Positions 13,401 to 35,802 of a stretch of DNA of 62,000 nt are shown here, in pieces. This DNA is from Neocallimastix lanati (nom. inval.) (taxonomy: Eukaryota > Neocallimastigomycota > Neocallimastigomycetes > Neocallimastigales > Neocallimastigaceae): the NCBI GenBank assembly GCA_016946835.1, contig JACVTC010000096.1, positions 585,001 to 647,000 on the forward strand. The letters are read 5' to 3'. The position numbers and the translations under genes are program-made. Each line of letters begins with the position of its first letter. The first letter of the stretch is position 1. The notes under the pieces are model-generated. The model ran no database searches, had not been told where the DNA came from, and saw only the letters and a list, made by a program, of their open reading frames with translations.

Positions 13401-14078
13401 TCTTTCATACAAAAACTTATAATTAAATTTATTAATTAAAATTTTATAATTATTAAAAAGTTAAAATGTTTATATACTTGATAAAATTTATGTAGTTTAA
13501 ATAAATATTCTATAATTCTATTATTATAATTAATTTTATTAATAATTGTTTAAATATTTTATTATTATATTTTTTTAAAATAAATAATCCTATATTTTTA
13601 TACTTTATTATTAATATCAATAATATATTTTTATATTTTTATATTTTATTATTAATATTTATAATTAATTTTATTAATAATTGTTTAAATATTTTATTAA
13701 TTTTTTTTTTTTTAAATAAATAAATCTATATAATTGCTAAAGTATTTTATTAATATTTTTTAAATAAATAGATCTATATAATTGTTAAAGTATTTTATTA
13801 ATATTTTTTTTTAAATAAATAAATATATATAATTGTTAAAGTATTTTATTAATTTTTTTTTTTTTTTTTTTTACAAAAAATAAATCTTTTACTTGTTTGA
13901 ATATTTTATTTTATTTTTTTTTTTTTTGGAAAAAAATATTTATTTTTATCTAACCATTATAATTTATTTAATTATTCACTTAATAAATTTTAAGAAAAAA
14001 ATTACAAATTAATAATACAACAAAATAGTATCATATAACTATTAATTTAAAAAGCCTCAAAATTTGATATATCACGTG

Positions 14079-14097
14079 AAAATTGGCGTTTTGGACC
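14079..14097 (-). repeat. Right inverted repeat of the MULE-like element
   Basis: AAAATTGGCGTTTTGGACC, the exact reverse complement of 10279-10297. It is preceded by CACGTG at 14073-14078. A second TATCACGTGATA palindrome lies just outside, near 14158-14169. Confidence 0.75.
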
Positions 14098-14329
14098 TCT
14101 CCCGTATAATTTTAATATAATTGAACAATAAAAGCCTATTATTTATTAATATATATATATCACGTGATATAAATGACCATGAAAACACTATTGTCTATAT
14201 TGATATATATTGAACATATATATTGTTAATTAAATATCAAACCTATGTTGTTTATTTATTTATACACGTTCCAGAAATTCAATGAACAATAAAACAGCTA
14301 TGAATTAATATAAATGATAGTGTTTTTTT

Positions 14330-14432
14330 TAGCATATTGCAAATCTAGCTAGTTTGAGGATATCTGAGCATATTTTTAGCATATTGAACCATCAAAAGCA
14401 TATGCTGTTCAACTAGCTAGGTTTTGCATAAC
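14330..14432. repeat. Foldback (hairpin) element of about 100 bp
   Basis: Left arm GCAAATCTAGCTAGTTTGA at 14339-14357 and right arm TCAACTAGCTAGGTTTTGC at 14409-14427 are near-perfect reverse complements, separated by about 50 bp. The interior has repeated TAGCATATTG and AGCATATGCT. The structure resembles a miniature inverted-repeat element or a strong RNA hairpin. No coding frame. Confidence 0.65.
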
Positions 14433-15185
14433 TAACCTATATTATTTATTTAATATTTATAAACCATTATTGTTAATATTATTAAATATAAACGATTATT
14501 ACAAGAATTTTTATTTTTATTTTTATTTTTATTGTTTAGTATTATTTTATTTTTATTATTATTTTATTTTTATTTTTTTTTAAATATTTTTATATTATTT
14601 TATTATACATTTTATATATTAATATTTTTTTTATAAATATAAAACTAATCTATGGTAGTATACTAATTTTTTTTAATCATTTTATCATTCTGTATTATAT
14701 TATTTTATTTTATTGCTTATTTTATATTATTATTATTATTATTATTATTAATATTATTTATTTTATTTTTTATTTTATTTTTTTTTTTTTATTTATTTTT
14801 ATTACTATCTTAATTATAATCAATATTACTTTTTAATTATAATTTTATTTTTATTTTTATTTTTATTTTTTTTATTTTTTTTATTTTTTTTTATGTTAAA
14901 TATTTTTTTATATAAAATTATAATTTTATGATTATATAGGATTATATTATATATATTTTATTTTTATAAATTATAATTATTTATTTAATAATAATTTATA
15001 TATATATATATATTAAAAACGATATGTTTTTCTCTATAATATTACTAATATTATTAGTATCATTTAGTAATTAAAAAATAAAAAATAAAAAAATTAAAAA
15101 TTTATTATTACTACTAATAATAAAAATTATTATTTTTATATATTATTATTATTATTATTTCGATTATATTCCTATTAATAAATAA
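14433..15185. other. AT-rich intergenic downstream of AP-3 beta
   Basis: TTTTTA and ATT repeats only. It includes the 3' flank of the AP-3 beta gene. No gene seen. Confidence 0.65.
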
Positions 15186-21403
<6,218 letters not shown>

Positions 21404-21831
21404 TTTTGATTATTGTTATTTTTTTTTTCTTTTATTTAATAATAATTTTATTAGTAAATATTAATTGTATATTAATTATATTAATTGTTTTCATTAAAAA
21501 AAAAAAATCCTGTATTGTATTAATTCAAATATGAATTGTAAAAAAGACTCAATATATTTAATTATAAAGTTTTTTTTTTCTCCTTTCATTCAAAATTTTT
21601 GCTTTGATTAGTATTTTTTTATCCTTTTTTATATCTTAATTTTAAAATTTAATGTATATTTTATATATAATAGGAAATGTTATATATATCTATGATGTAT
21701 TTATTTATTTTTTTTTTTTTTTGTTTAATAATATAAATTATATATATAATAAAATATAGAGAGAATATATTAATTAGTATTGCTATTAAATCTTATATAT
21801 TTCTTTAATATATTTTTTTTTAAAAAAAATG

Positions 21832-21864
<33 letters not shown>

Positions 21865-22178
21865 ATATAAAAATAAAATAATAATAATTAAATAAGCAAA
21901 TTTCTCCATTAAAATTTTGTTTTATAAATATAATAATTTTTGAATTATTATTATTATTATTATTATTATTATTTTATTTCTGAAATAAAATTTAAAAAAT
22001 ATAGAGTTTCAGTTGTTATTATTGTTTTCTTCAATTTATAATTATATCCATATGCTCTCTTTATTTTTTTTTAATAATATATATTATTTATAAATTTTAT
22101 TGATAATTTTTATCGTTTCATTTTGATAAAGAAATTTTTTTTTTATTGTATTTTCTTATTAAATTTAATAATGCAATA

Positions 22179-22212
<34 letters not shown>

Positions 22213-22941
22213 CCCATTGTTGAAAGTATTACTTTAAATAAATAATAGAAGGACATACCCTTTATATATATACTATCAATTAAAATAATAAATATATATA
22301 TAACTTTTTTTATTTACCAAAAATAAAAAAAATAGAAATAAAAATAAAAAAAAAAAAACAAACACTATTACAGAATAAAAAATTAATAAAATATAAATAG
22401 TCTAATTAAATAAAAATAAATGAATATGGATAGATAATAAATATGTAAAATAAATAAATGAATATAAAAATAATAAATAAGTAAATATATAATCAATCAA
22501 TAAATTAACATTAAATAATAAATAAATGGATAAATAAAAAATAAACTAAATAATAAAAAAAAACTTTGTTTAAATTAATATTTAATTTATCATTTTAGAA
22601 TAATATAGTTTTAATAAAAGAATAATTTTTTCCATCGATAGTAAAAAATATATATAAAAACTGAATTATATCTAATTTGAAAAGAAAAAAATATTTCATT
22701 TTTTTCACACTCATTTTCATTTTTTTGTTTTTGTTTTTTTTTATATATATATTTTGTTATTAAATTTATTCTTTTATCATTTATACTTTCATTTTATCTA
22801 TTTTTATGTTTATATATATATATATAGATAGATTTTTTTTTTTTAGTTTAGTTTAATTTACTACTTATTTTTAAAATTAGTATATTTTATAATTTTACCA
22901 AAGTTTAGAGAAAATAAAAAATTAAAAATAATAATAATAAT

Positions 22942-22991
<50 letters not shown>

Positions 22992-23231
22992 TAACAATTC
23001 ATATGATAAAAAGGGTATTTTTTTTTATTAATATAATTACTTTACATTATAGTTATAGTTATTATTACGATATAATTTATAATATTGATATATAAATATA
23101 CTTTTTTATTATTATTATTTTTATTACTTTTTTTTTCATTTAAATTTTTTATAATATTATTTAAATATTTATTAGTCTTGTTATATATATAAATATAAGA
23201 TTTAATTATCATTATTTATTTGTTGGTTGGT
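21404..23231. other. Intergenic between AP-3 beta promoter and Fis1 3' end
   Basis: AT-rich DNA with T runs, an (AAT)n tract at about 22928-22990 and no coding frame. The AP-3 beta promoter lies at its left edge. Confidence 0.65.
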
Positions 23232-24013
23232 TTATTTTTTAAGTAATTTTATTAATAAAGTTCCAGTAGCAATAGCAATACCACCAACAATAGCTATACC
23301 GAGAATACCTTCATCTTGCACTTTAGAATCGATAATTTTCTTAAAGTTAAGGAATTGTTGGTTCTTTGGTTCGAATTCTAATAACGAGTCAATGTAATTT
23401 CTAGCTTCCCTATAGTGACCTAAACGGTATTCACCAATAGCTAGGTAATATTTACATTCTCTTGATCTACCTGGGTTTTCTTTGTAGATTTCTATATTTT
23501 CAAAATTAAATCATTCATTTATTTAAAAATAAATATATATATATACATGTGATATATAAAAAATGTTTATTTTAAAATATTTGTTAAATATCAAATTTTA
23601 CTTTTAACATTTTAAGACTATTATTTTATAATAATGTTTTTCTATTAAAAAAAAATATATTTTACCATATAATATTTTAATGCCTTTTTCTTGGTCTGCC
23701 TTTTTGTCGCTCTTAATGTTTGCCCAAGCATAGTTAAATTTTATTTGAGAAGTTGGATTTGATTCTTTTTTGTATGCTTCTTCAACTGCCTATGAATTAA
23801 ATTTATATATATATATTGTTATTATATTTAATTGCGTCTATTAATTTAAAAAATACTATTATTAAATCTTTAATTATTAAACAGCATGTAATTCAACAAA
23901 TGTTTAAATATTAACTTTTTTTATTTCTATAAAAAAATAAACATTATTATCCTTAAAATTATGTATAATAATAAATAAAATAGCTTACTTTGAATTCCTA
24001 TTTATTCGTAAAA

Positions 24014-24085
<72 letters not shown>

Positions 24086-24271
24086 AATATATATCAATTA
24101 GTATTAATATAGAAAATGAATTTTTATTTATTTATTTATTTTATTTTTATATTCTATTAAATAGTTAAAGTAAATTAACTGCTTAAAAACATAATTTCAA
24201 ACATATCAAATTACTTCCGGTAAAAGAGGTTCATCAATTTCTTCAATGTATGGTAAATTCTTTTCAACCAT
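23232..24271 (-). CDS. fis1: Mitochondrial fission protein Fis1, three exons
   Basis: Exons 24215-24271, 23666-23789 and 23232-23491 join to 146 residues, the usual Fis1 length (about 150). The cytosolic part is a TPR-like helix bundle: SQIKFNYAWANIKSDKKADQ (TPR 1 region) and CKYYLAIGEYRLGHYREARNYI (TPR 2). The C-terminus has a single hydrophobic segment (GILGIAIVGGIAIATGTLLI) followed by KLLKK, which is a tail anchor with a short basic end typical of outer mitochondrial and peroxisomal membrane insertion. The protein acts as an adaptor in organelle fission. The start MVEKNLPYIEEIDEPLLPE lies in a short first exon. The first intron is 425 bp and contains an (AAT)n tract at about 24017-24078. 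Confidence 0.95.
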
Positions 24272-25164
24272 TTTTATACTAAAAGATATAAAAATTTTAT
24301 TTTAATTAAAAAAATTATATTATTAATATTTTCAGAAGTAATCTTTTATATTATTTTATGAAAATGAGAAAGTTTTATAGTGAGAAAGGCTTATTATTTA
24401 ACTCATAATAATTAAAAAACTAAATATATATATGTAATATATTCAATTATAGTTTAATAAATACCTTTTAATTTTATATTATGTATTATTTTTCAAAAAA
24501 AAAAAAAATATTAATGTTATTTTTAAAATTTAAAAGAATATTTACTGTGATGAATATGTGTAATTTAATAAATAAAAAATTTGAAAATTTTAGAATGAAG
24601 TAAAAATTTATTACTTTGATTATTTTTAATTAAAAATTTTATTAAATAGTGAACTTTAAATCGGTTTCTCTATTTTTTTTTTTTTTTTTTTTTTAAAATA
24701 TTTTTATTTTTAGTTTTTTTATTTATTTATTATATAATATATTATTTAATTATTATTTATTTATCCATTCATTAATTTCAAATTAATTCACTGATTTGAT
24801 AATTTATTTTATAAATTATAATTATTAAAAAAATTATATCTATAAATGACAAGTCAATTTTTTTATATACTTTAAATGATTTTAATTCTAACCAACCTTT
24901 TAAATAATATTCAAATAATTATATTATTTATTATAAACAAATAATAAATTATTATTTATATATATAAATATTTTAATAAAATCATTATCATTTAATATTA
25001 TATACTATTTAAAAATATATTATCAGTTTTTGTTTAAATGATAATATTTTAATTATATGCAAAAAAAAAGAAAAAAAAAAAAAAAAGTTTATAATTACCA
25101 TTACATAAAATAATTTTGTATACTATGTATACTATGTACACTATATATGTTGTACAAACTTCCT

Positions 25165-25216
25165 ATACTTGATCATTAACTCTACTGTTAACATCTTTTA
25201 CAATAGTTTTACTAAA
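25165..25216 (-). pseudogene. Possible exon remnant
   Basis: After an acceptor-like TTTTTAG the minus strand reads KTIVKDVNSRVNDQV and stops. The base mix is more balanced than in the surroundings. No partner exon or start could be found, so it may be a decayed fragment or chance. Function unknown. Confidence 0.15.
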
Positions 25217-25929
25217 AATAAGAATTCTTTTGGATTACTTTAAAAATATATTTATATTAATAATATTATGATAAATATAATTAATATATAAATAATTTAT
25301 TTTAAATTTAAATTAAAATAAGATAATTATGGTTAATCCATATGAAAAAGCATATTAAAAATTAATTAAAGTTTAAAATTATATCAATAAATCAATATTA
25401 GAAAAAGCGTAAATAAAAACGAATAAATATAAAAATTGAATTATTTAATCTTATATAAAAAAAAAATAATAATACTTAAAACTATGATAATTGCTATTAT
25501 TTAAGTTATTTTATAACTATTTCCTTATAATTATTTGTTATTCATTATTCATTATTCATTATTAGTTATTTTTAAATAAAAAAACAAAACCAAAAATATA
25601 CATATTATAATAACAATAATAATGATATAGTCAGTTAAATAGGTAGATTTAATTCCTTTAAATCATTTCATTTTCTATAAAGTATCAACTTTACTTTATA
25701 ATTTTAAAAAAAAAAATTATTTTAAAGTGAAATAAAATTTTCATATATTCTTTATTTTATAAATTTTTAGTATATTTAATTCAAATAATTTCATATTCTT
25801 GAACAAAAAAAAAAATAAAAAAAAATAAAATAAAATAAAAATAAAAATAAAAAGTATAAAACGAGCATAAAATTAATTTTTATGATAAATAAAATTTTCT
25901 CTCCATTAAAAAAAATGATTTTTTTTTGA

Positions 25930-25963
<34 letters not shown>

Positions 25964-26105
25964 TTTTTTTTATTTTTCAGTTTATATAATCACATTAATT
26001 TACTTATTAAATTACTTTAATACTGTTTCTTATTTTATTTTAAAATCTTTGTTCTTGTTTTTATTTAATAAAATATGATTTTTTAATTTATTTTTCTAGG
26101 GAGGT

Positions 26106-26620
26106 ATGCATTTCACAACTGTGAATTTCGCAAAATGTGGCTTAAAATATTTTAAAAAATAAACATATAAATAAATAAAATTAAAAAATAAATATGTTAA
26201 AAGTGTTTTATTCTTTTATTATTTATTATTTATTATTAATTTATTATTTATTATTTATTATTTATTAATTATTAATTATTTATTATTTATTATTTATTAT
26301 TTATTATTTATTTTTTATTATTTATTATTTATTATTTATTATTTATTATTTATTATTTATTATTTATTATTTATTATTTATTATTTATTATTTATTATTT
26401 ATTATTATTTATTATTTATTTATATTTATTTATTTAAAAATATTTTATAATAAAATATTTTATAATAAAATATTTAAAGACTTTTTACTTCAAAAATGAT
26501 TTTTATTATTTATTTAATTAATTAATTATTTATTTATTTATTGGTTAAAAAAAATTATATAATGTTACAATTAATTAAAAAATTTAAGCCACATTGCGAA
26601 ATGTACAATTGTGAAATGAT
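26106..26620. mobile_element. Small element with imperfect 38-40 bp terminal inverted repeats
   Basis: The left arm (26106-26145) reads ATGCATTTCACAACTGTGAA and on to ATGTGGCTTA. The right arm (26583-26620), read on the minus strand, is ATCATTTCACAATTGTACAT and on to ATGTGGCTTA. The arms differ at a few positions and an indel. They enclose about 440 bp made almost wholly of TTTATTA repeats. The layout fits a MITE whose interior has been filled by a spreading simple repeat. No target duplication was identified. Confidence 0.55.
26211..26420. repeat. (TTATTTA)n heptamer array
   Basis: About 28 copies of a TATTTAT heptamer inside the inverted-repeat element, with a few length variants. Confidence 0.9.
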
Positions 26621-26749
26621 ACACATTCATTTTTCTATTTTATTATCGGCTGCAGAAAATAACAACCAAAACAATTTTTTTTTTTTTATTTTTTACGGAC
26701 TAAGGAACTCTGATATAAAATAAAAGTTTAAAAAGCGCCAGACAAATAG

Positions 26750-27297
26750 CTTAATAATAAATAATAAATAATAAATAATTAATAATAAATAATAAATAAT
26801 AAATAATTAATAATAAATAATAAATAATAAATAATTAATAATAAATAATAAATAATAAATAATATAATAAATAATTAATAATTGAATGATAAATAATAAA
26901 TAATAAATAATAAATAATATAATAATTAATAAATAATAAATAATAAATAATTGAATAATAAATAATAAATAATAAATAATAAATAATAAATAATAAATAA
27001 TAAATAATAAATAATTAATAATAAATAATAAATAATAAATAATATAATAAATAATTAATAATTAATAATAAATAATAAATAATTGAATGATAAATAATAA
27101 ATAATAAATAATAAATAATATAATAATTAATAAATAATAAATAATAAATAATTGAATAATAAATAATAAATAATAAATAATAAATAATAAATAATAAATA
27201 ATAAATAATAAATAATAAATAATAAATAATAAATAATAAATAATAAATAATTAATAATTAATAATTAATAATTAATAATTAATAATTAATAATAATA
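26750..27297. repeat. (AATAAAT)n array with higher-order duplication
   Basis: A heptamer array with variant units (AATTGAAT, AATATAAT, AATTAAT). The pattern of variants from about 26845-26960 recurs in the same order at about 27025-27150, which shows a segmental duplication of about 180 bp inside the array. Confidence 0.85.
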
Positions 27298-28080
27298 TAT
27301 TAAAATTTAAGATACTTTCAATATAATAAAAAATTCTTTTTAGTCTCATTTTGGTCCAATTCAGAAACTTTAAATATTATTATATAAAAAAGTTTCAAAA
27401 AATAATTTTTAGAAAATTTTGATTTTCATTCTATAAATTAAATTGATATTTGATCAGAAAACTTATCATGTAATTAAGAAATAAATCTAATTTTATTCTT
27501 TTCCTAAAATCAATTTTTATTCCTTTCGTATTATTTATTGTTAAAAATATAATAATGTCCTTCCTTTTTATCTTTTACTATATATATTTTCTTATAATCT
27601 ATTGTCACAAAATTACTTGTACTTGTTCTTTTTACTTATTGTTAAAACCCCAATTAAATTCTTTCTTGTTTGTTTATTATTAAATATTAACATATATTCT
27701 ATTTAATCATATCATAAATACGAAATATATAATTATTTTTTATTCATTTATTTATATATTTCCATAAATACATTTAATAATTATTATTTTTTTTTCCTTT
27801 TCCTTTTTTTTTATTAAAGTTTAGTCAAATTATTTTTTTTTTTAATTTCTTTTATATAGAGGTCATTCATCATATGCATCCTTTATAAAAATGAGTAATG
27901 TTAAGTAAAACCTGAATTTATAATTATTCAATATTAAATTAATGACATATTTTTAATTAAAATGAAAAATTCAGTATTTGTTAGAATTAAAGTTCATAAA
28001 CTTTAAAAATTAATATTTTTGATACTTTACAATTTTAATAAATAATAATTAACAATTATTAATATTTTCACTTTAATAAT

Positions 28081-28392
28081 TTATTTATCTATATTTTCTT
28101 ATATTTATTTATATTTTTTATTTATTTATTTATATTTATTAATTTATATTTATATTTATATTTATTTATTATATTTATTTATTTATTTATATTTATATTT
28201 ATATTTCATATTTCATATTTATATTTATATTTATTAATTTATTTATATTTATTTATATTTATTTATATTTATTTATATTTATTTATTTATATTTATATTT
28301 ATTTATTTATATTTATATTTATTTATTTATATTTATATTTATTTATTTATATTTATTTATTTATATTTATTTATATTTATTTATTTATATAT
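28081..28392. repeat. TTTATTTATA/TTTATA tandem array
   Basis: Mixed tetramer and hexamer units (TTTA and TTTATA) over about 310 bp. No coding content. Confidence 0.85.
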
Positions 28393-29079
28393 TTTACATT
28401 TTAACTTAAAGCTTTCTTTTAAAAAGAAATGGTGATATAAGAATTATTTATGTATGATATAAATAAAAAATGTTTCATTACTAATTAAAATTCATTAATA
28501 TATATTAGTAATTAAAAATATATTCAAAGTTGAAAATAGTAATATATTGTAAATACAATAAATATATCATCAATTTAATACTAAAGGAAATTGTAAAAAA
28601 AACTTATTTTTTCTTGTTAATAAGATGTTCTTTAATATGCAATAATAACAACAACAATAATAAAAAGTAATAATTAAATAAATATCCAAAGATATAAAAA
28701 TTCAATGGTTTTATTATCACACTGTTCATAAAGTTAATAAACAATTATAATAATAAAATATATGATATTTATTTTTATAAAATTTTTTTTCATTACGTTC
28801 TAATTATTTAATAATTTCTTTATTAATAATTTTAATATCAAGCTAATTAATAATTCTTTATTAATATAATTTGAAAAAAAAGGTATAATGGATAAAGCAG
28901 ATTATATAGACATTAATTGTTTTATTAATAATTAATAATAATAAAAAAAAGAGATTCATTTTAAGGGTTAATCCCATTAATCTTTTTTTTTTTTTATTAA
29001 GGAGATGAATAATTCTTAATATTTCAATAAATTTGACTAAAAATTTATTTAATTTACAAAAGTTCAAAAAAAATTTTGA

Positions 29080-29642
29080 ATAAATACTAAATACTAAATA
29101 ATTGAATACTAAATAATTGAATACTAAATAATTGAATACTAAATAATTGAATAATAAATAATTGAATAATAAATAATTGAATAATAAATAATTGAATAAT
29201 AAATAATAAATAATAAATAATTGAATAATAAATAATAAATAATAAATAATAAATAATAAATAATTGAATAATAAATAATAAATAATAAATAATTAAATAA
29301 TAAATAATTGAATAATAAATAATATAATAAATAATTAATAATTAATAATAAATAATAAATAATTGAATGATAAATAATAAATAATAAATAATAAATAATA
29401 AATAATTGAATAATAAATCATAAATAATAAATAATAAATAATTGAATAATAAATAATAAATAATAAATAATAAATAATAAATAATAAATAATAAATAAAT
29501 AAATAATAAATAATAAATAATAAATAATAAATAATAAATAATAAATAATAAATAATAAATAATAAATAATAAATAATAAATAACAAATAATAAATAATAA
29601 ATAATAAATAATAAATAATAAATAATAAATAATAAATAATAA
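29080..29642. repeat. Second (AATAAAT)n array
   Basis: Heptamer array of the same family as 26750-27297. It shares the variant string AATATAATAAATAATTAATA (about 29320-29345), so the two arrays are probably related by duplication. The Ile/Tyr/Leu frames on its minus strand are artefacts of the repeat. Confidence 0.9.
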
Positions 29643-29691
29643 AAAGATTATTAATGAATAATAAATATTAAATATTAAGTTATAAATTATC

Positions 29692-29775
29692 ATGTCACGT
29701 CACAAATTTAATTCTATTAATTCATTTAACTCTATTGGAAATGAAGAGACAACCACTATATTGTACAACTTTTAA
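29692..29775 (+). other. 27-codon open frame, coding-like
   Basis: Reads MSRHKFNSINSFNSIGNEET and continues to LYNF, then stops. Its composition (Ser, Asn, Arg, His, Thr) is unlike the Ile/Tyr/Lys noise of the region, and the start of the following 150 bp is also less repetitive. It may be the first exon of a dead gene or a small peptide. No donor site or partner exon was found. Confidence 0.2.
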
Positions 29776-30966
29776 TATATTAATTTTAATTTATTTGTAA
29801 TAGATTTTCTTAACATATATATATTGTATTATATTGACAATATATTATCCTTAATAGTGGAATATTTAAAAGTAAAAACTTTCAGTCCTTTCGAAAGTTA
29901 AGTTTATTATTAAATAAAGTTTATTAGGTAATGGTTCCTATTTTGAGTTATTTAAATAAAAATAATTATTATTTTGGAATTAAATAAATAAATGAATTAA
30001 TAAATAAATGAATAAATAAATAAATTATATTACATTTGTTATAAAATTAAAAACAAATAATTTTTTTTAGTTAATAATATAGTAACATAGTATATATAAA
30101 TACATCTAATTACACTTTTTAATTAGACCCTTATAAAAATTATTCTGAATATTTTATTTTTAAAATTAAAAAAAAAATATATATATTATAATATATTCAT
30201 AAAACTAATCTTATAATATAATTTACGTTTTTCAATATTTTGTTATATCAAAATAAAAGAAACTATTTTAATTAATGTTCATATTTTTTATTATTCTTCT
30301 AAAATTACTGGCATTATTCTAATATTTATTATTCTAATTATGGTTATTATTCCAATTATGGTTATTATTCTAATATTTATTATTCTAATTATGGTTATTA
30401 TTGTTAGGATTATAGTAAATTTTGTTGCTATTATTCATTATTATTTAGAATAATAATTATTAAAATTTCCATTTTTCATATTAAAAAAATTTTTTTGTAT
30501 TACCATACATTATATTAACTTTTTTTTTTTTATTATTATATATATATAAATTTTTGTTATTCTTTTACCAAACTTTTTTTTTTTTCTTTTCTTTTAATTA
30601 AACATATTATATCTTTTTATTTATTATTATTATTATTATTATTTTCAATTATTTAACTATCCTAATTGATTTAATTATTTTTCATTTTTTTCTTCTTCTT
30701 CATTACATCTCTTTTCTATTTACTTTAGAGATAGAGAAATATAGAATTTATTCTTTTAGCTAAATTATTTTATTTTAATATTATTTAAATTTAAATTTTA
30801 TTTAATAATATTAAAAAAGGTTAATTGCATTTAAAAATATTAATCGTGTATATCGGTAATATCCAAAATTCAATCTAATAGAATAATATAATTTAATATA
30901 CTATCTTCATACTAAAAAAATAAAAAGTGTAAAAGAGAATAATAGGAAAAAGAAAAAGAGGAAAAC

Positions 30967-30997
<31 letters not shown>

Positions 30998-31551
30998 GGA
31001 TAATAATGTATAAGTATTAACAGGAAAAAAAAAAAAAAAATAAGGTATAAATAAATAATAATTATACATGCAAAATTATTATTATTAAAAATTATATAAG
31101 AGCATATATATTCAATATACTTTAATTATTCTTTTATTATTTTATAAATAATTTATATTTTTAATAATAATAATATATTGAAGCTAAAAGAAAGAAATCA
31201 AAGATCTTTGTATTTAATTGTAGAAAAATATTAAAACAATAATTAAAATAAAATATTATTTAATTAATAATAATAAAATAATAATAATAAAGGAGTTAAT
31301 AATTAATAATAAGAAGAAATTAAAAGACAAACGACCTGTCATATTTATCTAACAAAATTTTTAAAGATACAATTACTCTTTAAAATTATATATATCTTCA
31401 TAACAGGAAAAAAAAAAAAAAAAAACTTGATGTGGAAAAACAAATTACTTTTCATTCCAATATATAATAATATTATTAAAACCAAATAAATAAATATATT
31501 TAATAAAATTACATAATTTGTATAAACTTTATAGAGTAATAGAAACCTTTA

Positions 31552-31598
<47 letters not shown>

Positions 31599-31639
31599 TA
31601 TATATTTAATATTAAGTAAAATAAAAATATAAAAACAAT

Positions 31640-35080
<3,441 letters not shown>

Positions 35081-35242
35081 AACAAAAACGAAAAGAAAAA
35101 AAAAAAAAAAAAAAAAAAATAATAAAAAATAAAAACAAAGACAAAACAGCAACTACATCAACCAAAAAACAAAAAACAAAAACAAAAAACAAAAAACAAA
35201 ACAAAAAAAACAAAACAAAAAAAAAAAAAAAAAAAAAAAAAA

Positions 35243-35273
<31 letters not shown>

Positions 35274-35720
35274 TGAAATTAATAATAAAAAAAAAAAAAT
35301 TACCAATTTTACCAAAAGAAGATATATAATTTAATTTAAAAAAGTAATCACAACAACAATATATATATATAAAATAAAATTATATATATATAAAATAAAA
35401 TTTATATGTAATATAATATAATATAATATATATATATATAAATCATAAGTTAATGATATTTCAAAAAAAAAAAATATATATATATATATAATTAGTATTA
35501 ATAATGTAATACAGTAATAAAAAAAAAAAAAAAAAAAAAAAAAAGATATATATAAAAACATATGTATATATTTTTTTTTACAAAATAAAATTAATAAATA
35601 ATTAAAAAATATATATATTAAATTAAATTAAAAGAAATATTATTATGATTATGATTATGATTATTTTTGTTTTGTAATGTTTGCATGTGTGTAGGTTTGT
35701 TCGTTTGATAAATATAAAAG

Positions 35721-35751
<31 letters not shown>

Positions 35752-35802
35752 AGATTATTCGTTTGATAATACTAATACTAATATTTTTTATTTCTCTCAA
35801 TA

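Larger units (their letters stand above)
10279..14097 (+). mobile_element. Decayed Mutator-like (MULE) DNA transposon, about 3.8 kb
   Basis: The 19-bp sequence GGTCCAAAACGCCAATTTT at 10279-10297 recurs as its exact reverse complement at 14079-14097. Between them lies a broken transposase gene (11892-13400) with FLYWCH and MULE-transposase features. The arms diverge quickly inside the 19 bp, although weak AT-rich similarity continues (GGCTTTTTAAA). I found no convincing 8-11 bp target duplication next to the arms, so the true ends could lie further out. The element looks old and immobile. Confidence 0.6.
24272..31639. other. Gene-free repeat-rich region of about 7.4 kb
   Basis: No gene model could be built on either strand. 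The frames present (for example 26541-26723, 28861-29067, 29335-29693) are low-complexity or lie in repeats. Contents worth noting are the inverted-repeat element at 26106-26620, TTTATTA/AATAAAT arrays, a TTTATTTATA array and tiny open frames, each listed separately. The Fis1 promoter is at the left edge. A T run at 31556-31593 precedes the start of the RGS gene, as is typical of Dictyostelium promoters. Confidence 0.6.

Noticed and set aside
29335-29693. Ile/Tyr/Leu repeat frames on the minus strand
   Set aside because: Created by the AATAAAT heptamer array; any frame through it stays open.
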